From assembly GCA_965224325.1 (NCBI GenBank), contig CBDCYT010000020.1:310001-374000 (forward strand): a DNA stretch of 64,000 nucleotides, written 5' to 3'. This DNA is from CBDCMJ01 sp965224325. GTDB lineage: Bacteria > Chloroflexota > Dehalococcoidia > Lucifugimonadales > UBA3495. The notes under the pieces were generated by a model that saw nothing but the letters and a program-made list of their open reading frames with translations, had not been told where the DNA came from and made no database searches. Positions 1 through 9,019 of this stretch are shown piece after piece. Every line of letters begins with the position of its first letter. Positions within the stretch are counted from its first letter, which is position 1. Position numbers and translations under genes: made by a program.

Positions 1-212
1 GTCAATCCATTGATCAGGTGACGCAGGTGTTCGACGCTTTTCACCTGATGATGACGGACCCGGGAGCCGACCTGGACTACGACACGCTCGGAGACCTTGA
101 ATCCCTTGCCGGCGTCACCGGGTTTCCAACCCGCATCAAGTGTGCCGTGCTGGCCTGGCACACGCTGCGGGCGGCCCTGGACCGCCGGATGGACGCCGTT
201 ACTACGGAATAG
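1..212 (+). CDS. sufU: SufU/NifU-like Fe-S cluster assembly protein, C-terminal part (cut by window edge)
   Basis: The frame is open to the left edge, so this is the C-terminal end of a gene that starts outside the window. The end of the protein (LGDLESL, then FPTRIKCAVLAWHTL) matches the SufU pattern, in which the IKCAxLxW cysteine is the third metal/Fe-S ligand. SufU accepts persulfide sulfur from SufS in SUF-type Fe-S cluster assembly in the cytosol. A second, divergent SufU-like gene follows 750 bp downstream. A suf operon may lie to the left; this cannot be seen. The stop is TAG. Confidence 0.85.
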   Translation, partial: QSIDQVTQVFDAFHLMMTDPGADLDYDTLGDLESLAGVTGFPTRIKCAVLAWHTLRAALDRRMDAVTTE

Positions 213-344
213 GCCTCTACTACCGGCGGCCGTCTGCTGCGACGTTCGTGCTTGGCGCAACCGGCCTATTAGCGGAGGTGTTGCCCGTAACGTTGGCAAT
301 CTAGGTTGCCAGGTCTAAGGGCTTCCCTGAAAATCCCCTCGTGT

Positions 345-613
345 GAGCTTGTCTCATATAGTTGCGTCCTCCAGCATTCTACCCTTCTGGATTCCCGCTT
401 TCGCGGGAATGACGGGTTATTGAGTATGGATTCCCGCTCCCCGATCGGGGTCGGGGACAAGCTTCGCGGGAATGACAGAAGCGTGGGAATGACGGAAGCG
501 TGGGAGTGACGGATTATTGAGCCGCATTCAATACTGGTTTAGGCGCTTAATAATAGTAACCCGTCAGGTTGCGTCCGCCCTTAATCGTGAGTGGAGACTT
601 CTGAGACAGGCTC
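345..613 (+). repeat. Family A inverted-repeat element, copy 1
   Basis: The left end GAGCTTGTCTCATA and the right end (reverse complement GAGCCTGTCTC) form terminal inverted repeats. The 4-bp direct repeat GTGT flanks both sides (341-344 and 614-617). Inside are the palindromic core ATTCCCGCTTTCGCGGGAAT, one unit containing CCCCGATCGGGG, and a conserved right arm ending GTGGAGACTTCTGAGAC. There is no coding potential. The rest of the 213-961 gap shows no gene. Confidence 0.85.
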
Positions 614-961
614 GTGTTGAGCCCTTTGGCAATCCCATCATGAGCTTGCTTGAGCGCCGGGGACGTCTCTGAATAATCGCTATTTGTGAGCGTGCCGAAG
701 CCCTGACCCTCGCCTCTGGGGAATCAAGGACAGCCAAGACCTGCGCCCGCACCGACCATTGCGCGACGCTGACCTAGGCACGCCGCTACCCGTAGAGGGG
801 CGCCAATGTGTTAAGCTAAAGCCAATCTCACGATATTGCTATTTCTGTCTCCCGTTTCCTGGATGGCTTGACCCTGACCAAGCAATTGGGCGAGAAACTG
901 CCGAGTCGCTTGCGGCTATCTCTCAGACCGATTCCGAAGCTGTTTGCAGTTCGAGAATACC

Positions 962-1432
962 ATGGCGCAAGTTCCCGACGTTCCTCTTGGCGGCCTGTAC
1001 GGCGATCTTATCCTAGACCACTATCGCAGCGCGCGGAATCGCACCCCTGTGTTCCAACCTGATATAGAAGCCGAGGAGTTCAACCCTTTTTGCGGCGACC
1101 GGGTAACGCTGCAGTTGAGGTTGGACGCGGCAGGCCACGTGGTCCAGGTGGGAGCGCAGTCCGAGGGGTGCTCCATCATTCAAGCCACCGCGTCTATGAT
1201 GTCTGAAACGCTCTTGGGTAGAAGGCTGGACGAGTTGGACCGCTTAGGAGAGTTGTTTCGAGGAACGATGCGGGGCAACGGGTCGTTTGAGGCGTCGACT
1301 GCCTTGGGTTCACTGCAAGCGCTCACGGTGGTGCGGCAGTTCCCGGTGCGCATCAAATGCGCCCTCCTTCCCTGGGTTGCCTTGGAGGAAGGAATCAAGA
1401 CTTACCGGTCCGGGCGGACCGGCGGAAAGTAG
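962..1432 (+). CDS. sufU: SufU/NifU-like Fe-S cluster assembly protein (second copy)
   Basis: This 156-residue protein has the SufU scaffold: LYGDLILDHYRSARNR near the N-terminus, then the three ligand cysteines in NPFCGD (C44), SEGCSI (C70) and IKCALLPW (near 131). Metal and sulfur transfer capacity therefore looks intact. The role would be sulfur acceptance from a SufS-type desulfurase. ATG 962 is preferred over an upstream in-frame TTG because the protein then starts at the usual SufU position. It differs clearly from the partial copy at 1-212 (LPWVALEEGI against LAWHTLRAAL), so this is an old paralogue, not a fresh duplication. It ends with TAG. Confidence 0.88.
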   Translation: MAQVPDVPLGGLYGDLILDHYRSARNRTPVFQPDIEAEEFNPFCGDRVTLQLRLDAAGHVVQVGAQSEGCSIIQATASMMSETLLGRRLDELDRLGELFRGTMRGNGSFEASTALGSLQALTVVRQFPVRIKCALLPWVALEEGIKTYRSGRTGGK

Positions 1433-2236
1433 AGGTACTGAGACAGCGCCGTGTTTGGTTGGAGACTGCGGCGGCCTTGGTCCAAGACCCACCCGTCATT
1501 ACTGTTAACTCAATGCCTACTTGCGTCAGCTAAAACACGCCGGTCTAAGCCAGGGATGGCAAAACACTCACCGCCCATCTCGTCTCGGCTCAATCTTGGC
1601 GCTCACCGGGAAATGCTCGACACCGGGCGCAAATGGAAGGGGTCTGTTAGCCCAGACCGCCGCTCCGGCACTCATGCCGGTTCACTGCCCCGGCCCACAG
1701 TCTGCCGAAACCTCCGCGCCGGGCTTCCTGGACAACAATGCCGAGATGACCTCTCACACTGGCATGGAATTCCCGCCGGGCTCGACGGTTCAATCGTGAG
1801 GAGTAAGAGACACACCCAAGCGATATGCCGGATGAGCCTCCAAGGGGTGGACCATCAGCGGCCCGCTTCGTTATCCAACAATCATTATCCAACAATCGTT
1901 ATCCAACAGTGGAAGACGCTCCGGCAACAAGACGAGAGGCCTCCCGCCTCCGAGCGTGGTCCACTTGCGGGAAACGGGCCGCTGGCGGCAAGACGAAGGC
2001 TACTCGGGCCATTGTGACCGTATCCAGGACAGCAGCGACGTGAGGCAACGCCAGGCTTGCCCGCCTGGGACGCCGGACCTGAGGGACCAGCAAGTGCCCG
2101 GAAAGCTGAGTACCCGGAAAGTTGATCGAAGACAGATAACGGTGGATGGAGGAAGTGGATAGACACCACTCTCCTCAGGTCACGTAGGCATGGGAACCAT
2201 TAAGCCGCATCGGGGTCATGGAGTGGACGCATAGGT
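1433..2236. other. Intergenic, no gene recognised
   Basis: Overlapping open frames occur on both strands but none shows a recognisable domain or a start with a good ribosome binding site. A short threefold repeat of TTATCCAACAATC lies near 1870-1908. Confidence 0.5.
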
Positions 2237-3049
2237 ATGACACGGTTGGTGCTTTTCAATCAACAGTTGGTTCAGACGCCCCGGTTTGAATACTTCATCA
2301 TTGGGGTCATTCTGGCCAACGCAGTATTGCTGGGGCTGAGCACCTCTTCCACATTGGACCGGCAGTACGGCCACTGGCTGCACTTGGGAAATCAGGTGGC
2401 GCTGGGCGTGTTCATCGTCGAAGCGCTGCTCAAGATGGTGGTGTTGTTACCCCGGCCTTTCCGGTATTTCCAGGACGGGTGGAACGTCTTCGACTTTCTA
2501 ATAATAGTCTTCGCGCTTATTCCGGCCACCGGACAGTTGGCCATGATTGCCCGCCTAGCCCGGTTGCTGCGGGTCCTGCGGCTCATCTCAGCCATTAAAG
2601 ACTTGCGGCTAATCGTTACTGCCCTGGTCCGGTCACTCCCCAGCGTAGGCCACGTCATCATGCTGATGAGCATTGTGGTCTACATTTACGCCATCATGGG
2701 CTACCACCTCTTTCACGAACACGACCCGGACAACTGGCGCAGCCTCGGCATATCGGTGCTGACCTTGTTCAACGTCATAACGTTGGAAGGCTGGACCGAG
2801 GTAATGTACACCGCGATGGAGCTGCATTCATTCGCCTGGTTGTACTTCGTCAGCTTCGTGGTGCTGGGGACCTTCGTGGTGATAAACCTGTTCATCGCCA
2901 TAATCATCAACAACCTGGACGAGGCCAAGATTGAGAGGTTGCGGGAGATGGAAGGCCCGGTGTCGAGGGAAGAGCTTCTGCGTGAGATTCGAGCCACCCA
3001 AGCCGCGCTGCACCGGCTGGAAGAGCGGTTGGATAACGACGATAAGTGA
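2237..3049 (+). CDS. Voltage-gated cation channel, bacterial NaChBac-like (ion transport protein)
   Basis: This 270-residue integral membrane protein has six hydrophobic segments. The fourth carries regularly spaced arginines (ARLARLLRVLRLI, near 115-127), the S4 voltage sensor. The pore loop contains TLEGWTEVM (near 183), equivalent to the TLESW selectivity filter of bacterial Na channels; such proteins work as homotetramers in the plasma membrane. After S6 the polar tail (EELLREIRATQAALHRLEER) looks like the C-terminal coiled coil that holds tetramers together. The Ser-to-Gly change in the filter is unusual relative to NaChBac. Ion selectivity is inferred. It stands alone and ends with TGA. 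Confidence 0.88.
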   Translation: MTRLVLFNQQLVQTPRFEYFIIGVILANAVLLGLSTSSTLDRQYGHWLHLGNQVALGVFIVEALLKMVVLLPRPFRYFQDGWNVFDFLIIVFALIPATGQLAMIARLARLLRVLRLISAIKDLRLIVTALVRSLPSVGHVIMLMSIVVYIYAIMGYHLFHEHDPDNWRSLGISVLTLFNVITLEGWTEVMYTAMELHSFAWLYFVSFVVLGTFVVINLFIAIIINNLDEAKIERLREMEGPVSREELLREIRATQAALHRLEERLDNDDK

Positions 3050-3174
3050 TCATGGAGCCGCGGTCTTCATCATCGGCAGCGGGCGGCCTTACCGTCATGG
3101 AGAGCTTCCTGGACCACGGCCCAGCCACCAATCTATCTTAGGCCCGCAAGACCGGCCGGGCGAATGACTGGTGC

Positions 3175-3690
3175 ATGGGTCATCCACGAATTGACGCCCT
3201 AGGTAGACCCCGCCCCGCTGAGAAGAACTCTTTGAATGAAGAATTACGGTCCGTTCTAGCCCGAATGCACCCATTGCTAGTTAAACTCAAAATTTGCTCG
3301 GCAGAAACCTTCGCCAGGCGAACTAAGCTCCCAGACCGTGGCGTCTATGTCTTTTACGAAGGTAAGAAAGCCCTTTACGTTGGCCGCTCAAATCAGATAC
3401 GGGAACGAATTGGAACCCATGGCAGAAAAGGTGCAACCCAAGAACAGGCGAACTTCGCCTTCCGACTCATGGCAAAAAAATAGCACTTAGACATAGGGCA
3501 TAGGGCCACCGTGAGTCGGAGTCAGATAGCGAAGAAATATGCTGCGGAATTTCGCGAGCAGAAACAAAAGGTTCGGGAAATGACTATCAGGGCCGTCGAA
3601 ATTACCGATGACGCGGCATCCTACTTCTTCGAAACTTATGCAATTTTGGCCTTAGGTACTACGGAGTTCAACAAATTCGAGCCCCACTAG
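3175..3690 (+). pseudogene. GIY-YIG nuclease-domain protein interrupted by one in-frame TAG
   Basis: The first part (102 codons) has the GIY-YIG signature: RGVYVFYEGKKALYVGRSN, then IRERIGTHGRK. A TAG at 3481-3483 follows MAKK. The same frame then stays open for 68 more codons (TVSRSQIAKKYAAEF, VRAVEI-like strand, ILALGTTEFNKFEPH), which is the expected C-terminal part of this family with its typical ALGTxxFNxFxxH ending. No frame change is needed, so one substitution explains the break. A 7-A run precedes the TAG. Whether it is dead or read through cannot be told. It is the first of three nuclease-like genes in a row. Confidence 0.85.
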
Positions 3691-4021
3691 GCTTGCAAAT
3701 GTTGTGTTCATTTACCGACTTTTGCATCAGTATCGACTTTTAGTGCAAAGCCAGCAGCCGCCACGGTTCCGTTGTGGAAGCCGGAGGCAACGAGCCAGCT
3801 TTGCTATTGCCTGGCCGCCGGGCCACTGACGATGATGCGGGGCTCCCCGACTCCCCAAAGTCCGCCTGCCCCTTCAGCTGATGCTCGCGGATCCTACGCA
3901 ATCGCAACGGAATAATCCGGTACCCCTGGACGGTCTTGCACCGCCCCTAATTGGAGGAGTTCCTGGGTGGAAACCTCATCGGGAGACGAAACGGTCTCCT
4001 TAACAAAGTAATAGGTAGAAG
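3691..4021. other. Intergenic, no gene recognised
   Basis: No coding frame, repeat element or RNA structure was recognised in this stretch. Confidence 0.4.
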
Positions 4022-4459
4022 ATGATTGAATATCAAGGAGGTCAGATATTGGAGCCATTTACTCATGACATCATGGCACTGGTAAGCCGCGCCCCTTGGC
4101 GCGAGGCGGTCACGTACAGGGATTCCTGGCCCCACGAGTACGTCGTGATCAAGAAGGACGGACAGGAGGATCTGCTGGCCGCGTTCTGTGAGCGCGTCGC
4201 AGGAGGAGAGGGCGTAGAGTGCCAGTTCTTCGGCCAGAGACGGAAATACCTCTTTCTGGGCGAACACAAGTACTGGACCATGACTGAGTGTTCCGACATC
4301 AATCTGGAGGCAGACGACGATATGCTGAACCGGGCCCTGCTGTATAGAGACCACCGGGACTTCGTGATTCAACCTGGGGACACCGGTATGCGCGGAGGAG
4401 AACCCACTATGACCGCGACCGAAGATGGAATCGAGCTGCTGGATGTTCGCACTGTGTAG
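4022..4459 (+). CDS. Hypothetical protein preceding DUF4268, same frame as it
   Basis: This 145-codon frame ends at the TAG at 4457. Its main part (SWPHEYVVIKKDGQEDLLAAF, FFGQRRKYLFLGEHKYWTM) looks like a real soluble protein, but I do not recognise the family. Its last 16 codons, from ATG 4409, match the N-terminus expected for the following DUF4268 protein. Either it normally ends before 4409 and has lost its stop, or it is naturally fused to DUF4268. A GGAGGAG ribosome binding site lies inside it, just before ATG 4409. Function unknown. Confidence 0.5.
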   Translation: MIEYQGGQILEPFTHDIMALVSRAPWREAVTYRDSWPHEYVVIKKDGQEDLLAAFCERVAGGEGVECQFFGQRRKYLFLGEHKYWTMTECSDINLEADDDMLNRALLYRDHRDFVIQPGDTGMRGGEPTMTATEDGIELLDVRTV

Positions 4460-5377
4460 AAGCATGAGGCTCTCAACTTCACTCCCTGGCTGGCCGAAAA
4501 CCTTCGCTTGTTGGGTGATGCGTTGGGGATGAGACTGGAACCGGTCCAGACGGAAGTGCCGGTGGGCCCGTACTTTCTCGACATTCTGGCGCGAGAGGTC
4601 GACGAGGGTGTGATAGTAGCCATCGAGAACCAGTTGGGAGAGACCGACCTAATCCATCTCGGGCAGCTGCTCACCTATGCGACCGGATGCGGCGCGCACA
4701 TCGCGGTATGGGTTGCGCCGGAGTTCGGCCACGAGCAGGCCGAGGCCCTGCATCGGCTCAACGAATGGACAAGCGAGAGGATCAGGTTCTACGGCGTCAA
4801 GGTCGAGGTCATCAAGAAGGCTGGTAACGACTGCCCCGAGCCGAGGTTCCGACAGGTGGTATACCCCGGCGGCTGGAACAAGGAGATTACGCGGCCGTCA
4901 TTGGAGATGCCCCTGGACACCCGGCGGCACTACGACTTCTTCCAACCACTGGTTACGAAGCTGCTTGGAGAAGAGTTTGCCGATAAGGCCCTCAACTACT
5001 TTGGCCACACTGGCCGGTTCTTTCCCTCGCGACTCGACCCGAACATAGGGTACGCGGTATCTTTCTACGGAGACAACAGCGCCTGGGTAACATTCCATGT
5101 TCGCACGGAAGACAATGACCTGACCAATCAAATATTCGACGAGTTCGAGGTCGACCGGGAGCATATCGAGCTAAGTGTCGACGCCGGCACCGACCCGGAA
5201 TGGCAATGGCTCAGGGATGACAAGTTTACCTTCTCCACCATAAACATCAGGAGAAACGGGTCTATAGACGACCCTCCGGAGAACCTGGAGGAAACCCGGG
5301 CCTGGATGCTTGATCTCCTTCCCAAGCTCAAGGAAGTCTTTGATCCGCGTCTTGCTGAGGCGCTGGGCTCCAAGTAA
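4409..5377 (+). pseudogene. DUF4268 / PD-(D/E)XK nuclease-like protein with a TAG at a conserved Trp position
   Basis: ATG 4409 is preceded by GGAGGAG at good spacing. Translation gives IELLDVRTV, then TAG at 4457, then KHEALNFTPWLAENL in the same frame. As I recall the family, this segment reads LRxVWxxEAxDFTPWLxxN, so the TAG replaces TGG (Trp) by one base change. Downstream, FLDILA and VIVAIENQLGETD with HLGQLLTYA form a PD-(D/E)XK-type nuclease core, followed by the DUF4268 region (KEITRPSLEMPLDTRRHYDFF onward). No convincing start exists downstream of the TAG near the domain border. The gene ends with TAA. It is probably a defence or DNA-processing nuclease, now broken or dependent on readthrough. 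Confidence 0.8.
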
Positions 5378-5530
5378 CCGTCATTCGGTTCAACCCGAGA
5401 AGGACTATCACATTCTCACTTCCAAAAAAAGTATATGCCTAGCCAGCAGCCTTGCCGACTCGACCGCGAGTAGCCGCTGGAAAGATGGGGCCAGCCCTTG
5501 GACGCGACCGAAGCTGAAAGGGAGGATTCG

Positions 5531-6580
5531 ATGCAACAGATCCACCTCTGGGAAGTAATCTCCGATACGGAGTTGCATGAAATCCCAAGCGACCAGATCA
5601 GCTTGGAGGAGCGGTTGGAAGACTGGTTGACCAACGACATCACGGTGTTGGACCCCAACCTGTTGGTGATCGGGCGACAAGTGCGCACCGACTTTGGGGG
5701 AGCGATAGACCTCCTGTGCCTGGACAGCCCCGGTGATACTGTTGTTGTCGAGCTGAAGAAGGGCCAGACTCGGCGGCAGGTGGCTGCTCAAGTGTTGGAC
5801 TACGCATCTTGGGTAAGGGACCTGTCCCACGAAGAAACAAAAGCCACAGCCGCCGATTACTTTGGGAATTCGGATTCATTGGCGTTAGTATTTCAAGAAC
5901 AGTTTGAGAACCCCTTGCCAGACGAACTCAACCTAGCGCATCGCTCGCTGATTGTCGCCGAATCAATGGACGGCAGTACTGAGAGGATCGTTCGTTACTT
6001 GTCCAGCATGAAAGTGCCTATCAATGTAGCCACGATACAGCATTTCAAAGACAGGACTGGCAGGAGCCTACTGGCTCAGGTGTATCTGATAGAGTCTGAA
6101 GAGGCTGAAGCCAAATCGCAACCCTCGTCCAGAAGGGCCACACGCGGGACCGTGAACGGCCTTCAGACTGTGGCCGACTCCAATGGGATTGGCGACTTGT
6201 ACGCCCGAATGAGAAATGGTGTCCGAGGCATTCTGTCTGCCCAACCCTACTCGAATACGGTGTGGTATCGGCTACGACGGGATGAAGGCGGCGTGCGAAC
6301 GGTCCTGATCGTTGACGCAACCCGTGACGATGAGAATAGCGGCATGGGGTTCAGGGTGCACGCGACCCGTCTCAACGACCATTTGGGAATAGGCTTGGAG
6401 GAGCTGCGAACGTGGTTGCCGCTAAACGCGCGTGAAGAGGATGTGTCAGGCTGGCCAGGTAGTTCCGAGGAGGAGAAAAGGGGCGCCCTCGGTCTGTTGG
6501 GCTTCTTCCAAAGCACCGATGAGGTCGACAAGTTTGTCGATGCGCTCAGGAGCACGACTGCTCCCTCACGCACGACTTGA
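5531..6580 (+). CDS. NucS/EndoMS-like PD-(D/E)XK nuclease-fold protein
   Basis: The start ATG 5531 follows GGGAGG with 5 nt spacing and is preferred to an in-frame start 33 bp upstream. The 349-residue protein has an N-terminal nuclease core: LEERLEDWL, then FGGAIDLLCLD (D60) and VVVELKKGQT (E74, K76), matching the D...ExK catalytic set of the NucS/DUF91 group. It continues with AAQVLDYASWV. NucS-type enzymes cut mismatched or branched DNA; the target here is unknown. The C-terminal 150 residues resemble no domain I can name. Unlike its two upstream neighbours the frame is intact. It ends with TGA. Confidence 0.75.
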   Translation: MQQIHLWEVISDTELHEIPSDQISLEERLEDWLTNDITVLDPNLLVIGRQVRTDFGGAIDLLCLDSPGDTVVVELKKGQTRRQVAAQVLDYASWVRDLSHEETKATAADYFGNSDSLALVFQEQFENPLPDELNLAHRSLIVAESMDGSTERIVRYLSSMKVPINVATIQHFKDRTGRSLLAQVYLIESEEAEAKSQPSSRRATRGTVNGLQTVADSNGIGDLYARMRNGVRGILSAQPYSNTVWYRLRRDEGGVRTVLIVDATRDDENSGMGFRVHATRLNDHLGIGLEELRTWLPLNAREEDVSGWPGSSEEEKRGALGLLGFFQSTDEVDKFVDALRSTTAPSRTT

Positions 6581-6965
6581 CCCAGGCCACCAGTTAACGC
6601 AAGCCATTGGCATCCACCCATACAGGCATAACTCTATGGGAGCTCAATCAAGCCCGAACGGTACCATATCGTCCAGCCCAAATTCGTTCCGCCAGCAGGC
6701 CCCTGCCGACGGGAGCGCCCAAGGCATCGGCCCGGCGGCGTTGGACGACCGGAACGAATCCCAGAACGCCTCCCCTCCGCCGGAGTGAAATCGGTGTGGG
6801 AACACGACGCCGACGGGCAATGGGCCGACTGGCTTCTTTACGTGCGGGCCAGATATCGCCTGGGACAGTGAGAGTAATGGCATCTACTCCTTGACAGGGC
6901 AAGCCCGGGTGGCCCATGCATAAGAGTAAGACAAGGTCCAACATAGAAAGGCGAAAAGAGAGGCC
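6581..6965. other. Intergenic, no gene recognised
   Basis: No supported coding frame or repeat element was seen between the NucS-like gene and the RHH remnant. Confidence 0.4.
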
Positions 6966-7189
6966 ATGCCCAGTAAACCCAGGAATACCAAGACGATTAC
7001 CTTCTCCCTGCCGCCTGATATAGCAGAGCAGGTACAGGGGGTAATGTGCGAGGAGGGCCGCACATGAGCGAGCTGATCCCCGAGGCCCTCCGCAACTACA
7101 TGGAAGAGCGGGAGTGGCGACGGACGATACGATACGAGAGGCTGAAAGCTCGTCATGCTGAACAGGAAGACTCAAGGAGGACAAAATGA
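6966..7189 (+). pseudogene. Ribbon-helix-helix (CopG/Arc-type) regulator, frameshifted
   Basis: ATG 6966 follows AGAGAGG. The first frame reads TKTITFSLPPDIAEQV...EEGRT and stops with TGA at 7065-7067. The overlapping frame from ATG 7064 reads MSELIPEALRNYMEEREWRR and ends at 7189. Joined, these give the standard RHH order: a beta strand (TITFSLP), then two helices (SELIxEALRxYMEEREW). Loss of one base in an ACCATG-like context (now ACATG) would split it. The RHH DNA-binding fold normally acts as a dimeric repressor or antitoxin. The last TGA overlaps the recombinase ATG, so the two genes were probably co-translated. Confidence 0.75.
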
Positions 7190-7455
7190 AGAAGCATCTA
7201 CAGCCACTCGCACCAGCAGCCCTGTACGCCAGGGTGTCCAGCGACAGGCAGGACGTGCACCTGTCCGTGTCGGCCCAACTGAGGATGCTCAAGGACTATG
7301 CCGGAACCAACGGTTACACGGTCGCCCGCGAATACGTGGCTGAGGCTGAGAGTGGCCGCGTCGCCGACAGGCACCAGTTCAGGGAGATGATCGACGAGGG
7401 CAGCCAGCCCAACGCGCCCTTCGAGGCAATCCTCCTCCGCATGTATGCCCGTTAG
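7186..7455 (+). pseudogene. Serine recombinase, N-terminal resolvase-domain fragment
   Basis: It starts with ATG behind CAAGGAGG. The 89 residues contain the resolvase N-terminal signature ALYARVSSDRQDV, including the catalytic Ser region, and DYAGTNGYTVAREYVAEAESG. The frame stops with TAG at 7453 within what should be the catalytic domain. The rest of that domain and the DNA-binding recombinase region are absent downstream. It is therefore a truncated remnant of a large serine integrase or resolvase, fitting the decayed RHH gene upstream. No att sites were recognised. Confidence 0.75.
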
Positions 7456-8065
7456 CGTTGGGCCAACTTCCGGAGGCAAGACCCGGAGGTTCCTGGAACA
7501 ATGGGGTTGAACCCGAACCCTTAAACCTAGACCGCATCGCTGGGCTTGGCGCCGGACTCGCCTTCGGAGAGAGAAGCAGCCTAGACCAGACGGTGAAGGG
7601 CCGGATGCCCAGTACCGGCGTTGTCCGGAATCGTCCGGCTTGGTATAGAACGCCGCTCGCGCCAGATATTGCCTGCAGGGAAAGCCGGAACCCCTCGTGC
7701 GTCGTTTGCGCCCGCGCACCGCGGTCGCGGGCATGATGATTCCCAACCCGGTCCAACAGCTTATCACCCATCAGACTTTAGACGGCGGAGGGGCGCCGGC
7801 GTGTCGGTTGCCGAAGATGGCCTGCAGGGTGCAGAGGATTACGCAGCCCAACTGCGCTGCCCAGATAGTCTCCTTACTTTGGGCCAGGCGGCAACTCCTA
7901 CAGCAAAGGACCGCCGTGTGTCAGGACCGGTATGATTCGTGCCAGGGCGGCATCGGGCGACTCCCAGGATTATTGGTGTCATCATGTCCACGATTGCCCA
8001 GATGGTCCAAACGGAATGATTGCCATCCAGGCTGGACTGCCCAAGCCGGCGAAATAGCCGTGCGG
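7456..8065. other. Intergenic, no gene recognised
   Basis: Several short frames occur on both strands without domains or ribosome binding sites. This may be eroded DNA from the recombinase-bearing insertion. Confidence 0.4.
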
Positions 8066-9019
8066 CTAATGACGCCGCTGCCCTGTCCGGCGGCGTGATT
8101 GGCCGGCGACGAGCTGGCCCTGGCCCACTCCCTCCCGCATGCGCTCGTATTCCGAAGAGAACTCTGCCCCCAAGATGAGGATGAAGGAGGAAATGTAGGT
8201 CCACCCCAGAAATGCGATGACCGCCCCCAGAGAGCCGTAGACCTTGGCGTAGTTTGCGAAGTTGTCCAGGTAGAACACGAACAGGTTCTTGCAGACTTCG
8301 AAGATGATGGCCGCCAGCAGCGCTCCCGGCCAGATGTACCGCCAGTGGGTCTTGGTATTGGGGACGTACTTGTAGATCACCAAAAATATTGCCAGGGTAA
8401 ATACGAAGGGCAGCACCCGGGTCACAAGTTTGATGTAGTCGTGCTCAAACATGCCAACGCCGCCCGTTTCTAGGTTGCTCAGGACCTGCAAAGAGCCGGT
8501 GGCGCCCAGGGAGAATAGAAATAGCAGACCGACTGCCATGGACATCGCTATATGACGCAACTTGGCAATGTAGAAAGGGCGGTCCTCGTGCACGTCCCAA
8601 GCGCGGTCGACGGCGCGGCTGATGGCGCCAAACAAGGCGCTGGCAGTCCAGAAAAGGCCGAGGACGCCCAATACGCCCAGGATTCCCCTGATGTTTTCCA
8701 CCGATTGGACGTTGTCGCCCAGGATGTCGGCGGTGCCGGGCAGGTAGGTCTGGAAGAACTCGAAGAGCTCCGTCTCCACCGTGTCCGACTCGAGGACTAG
8801 GCTGAAGACGAACATTAGCCCTATGGTCAGCGGGAAAAAGGACAGTATGGCATAGTAGGCCACTCCGGCCGCCATGTGGGTGGCGTCGTCATGGCTCATT
8901 TCCCGGGCTGTGCGGACGACCAGGCGGATCGCCGGGACCTTCAGGAGCGCGTATTTAACCAGCTGCGTTCTGCGGTCGACGCGCCCCACCAGGCCCCGGA
9001 CTTTCGCTGGAACGGACAA
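8066..9019 (-). CDS. YihY/BrkB family inner-membrane protein
   Basis: This 317-residue polytopic membrane protein has the family signature near 45-65 (HMAAGVAYYAILSFFPLTIG), then hydrophobic helices (GILGVLGVLGLFWTASALF; AMSMAVGLLFLFSLG; VFTLAIFLVIYKYVPNT) and the typical late motif YGSLGAVIAFLGWTYISSF. Members of this family are membrane proteins once misassigned as RNase BN; a transport or export role is suspected but not settled. The C-terminal tail is basic and hydrophilic. It is the only gene in its transcription unit and ends with TAG. Confidence 0.9.
   Translation of the reverse strand: MSVPAKVRGLVGRVDRRTQLVKYALLKVPAIRLVVRTAREMSHDDATHMAAGVAYYAILSFFPLTIGLMFVFSLVLESDTVETELFEFFQTYLPGTADILGDNVQSVENIRGILGVLGVLGLFWTASALFGAISRAVDRAWDVHEDRPFYIAKLRHIAMSMAVGLLFLFSLGATGSLQVLSNLETGGVGMFEHDYIKLVTRVLPFVFTLAIFLVIYKYVPNTKTHWRYIWPGALLAAIIFEVCKNLFVFYLDNFANYAKVYGSLGAVIAFLGWTYISSFILILGAEFSSEYERMREGVGQGQLVAGQSRRRTGQRRH

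Noticed and set aside
1451..2017. 188-codon open frame as a gene
   Set aside because: No domain, no ribosome binding site, amino-acid composition of random GC-rich translation, and equally long frames on the other strand.
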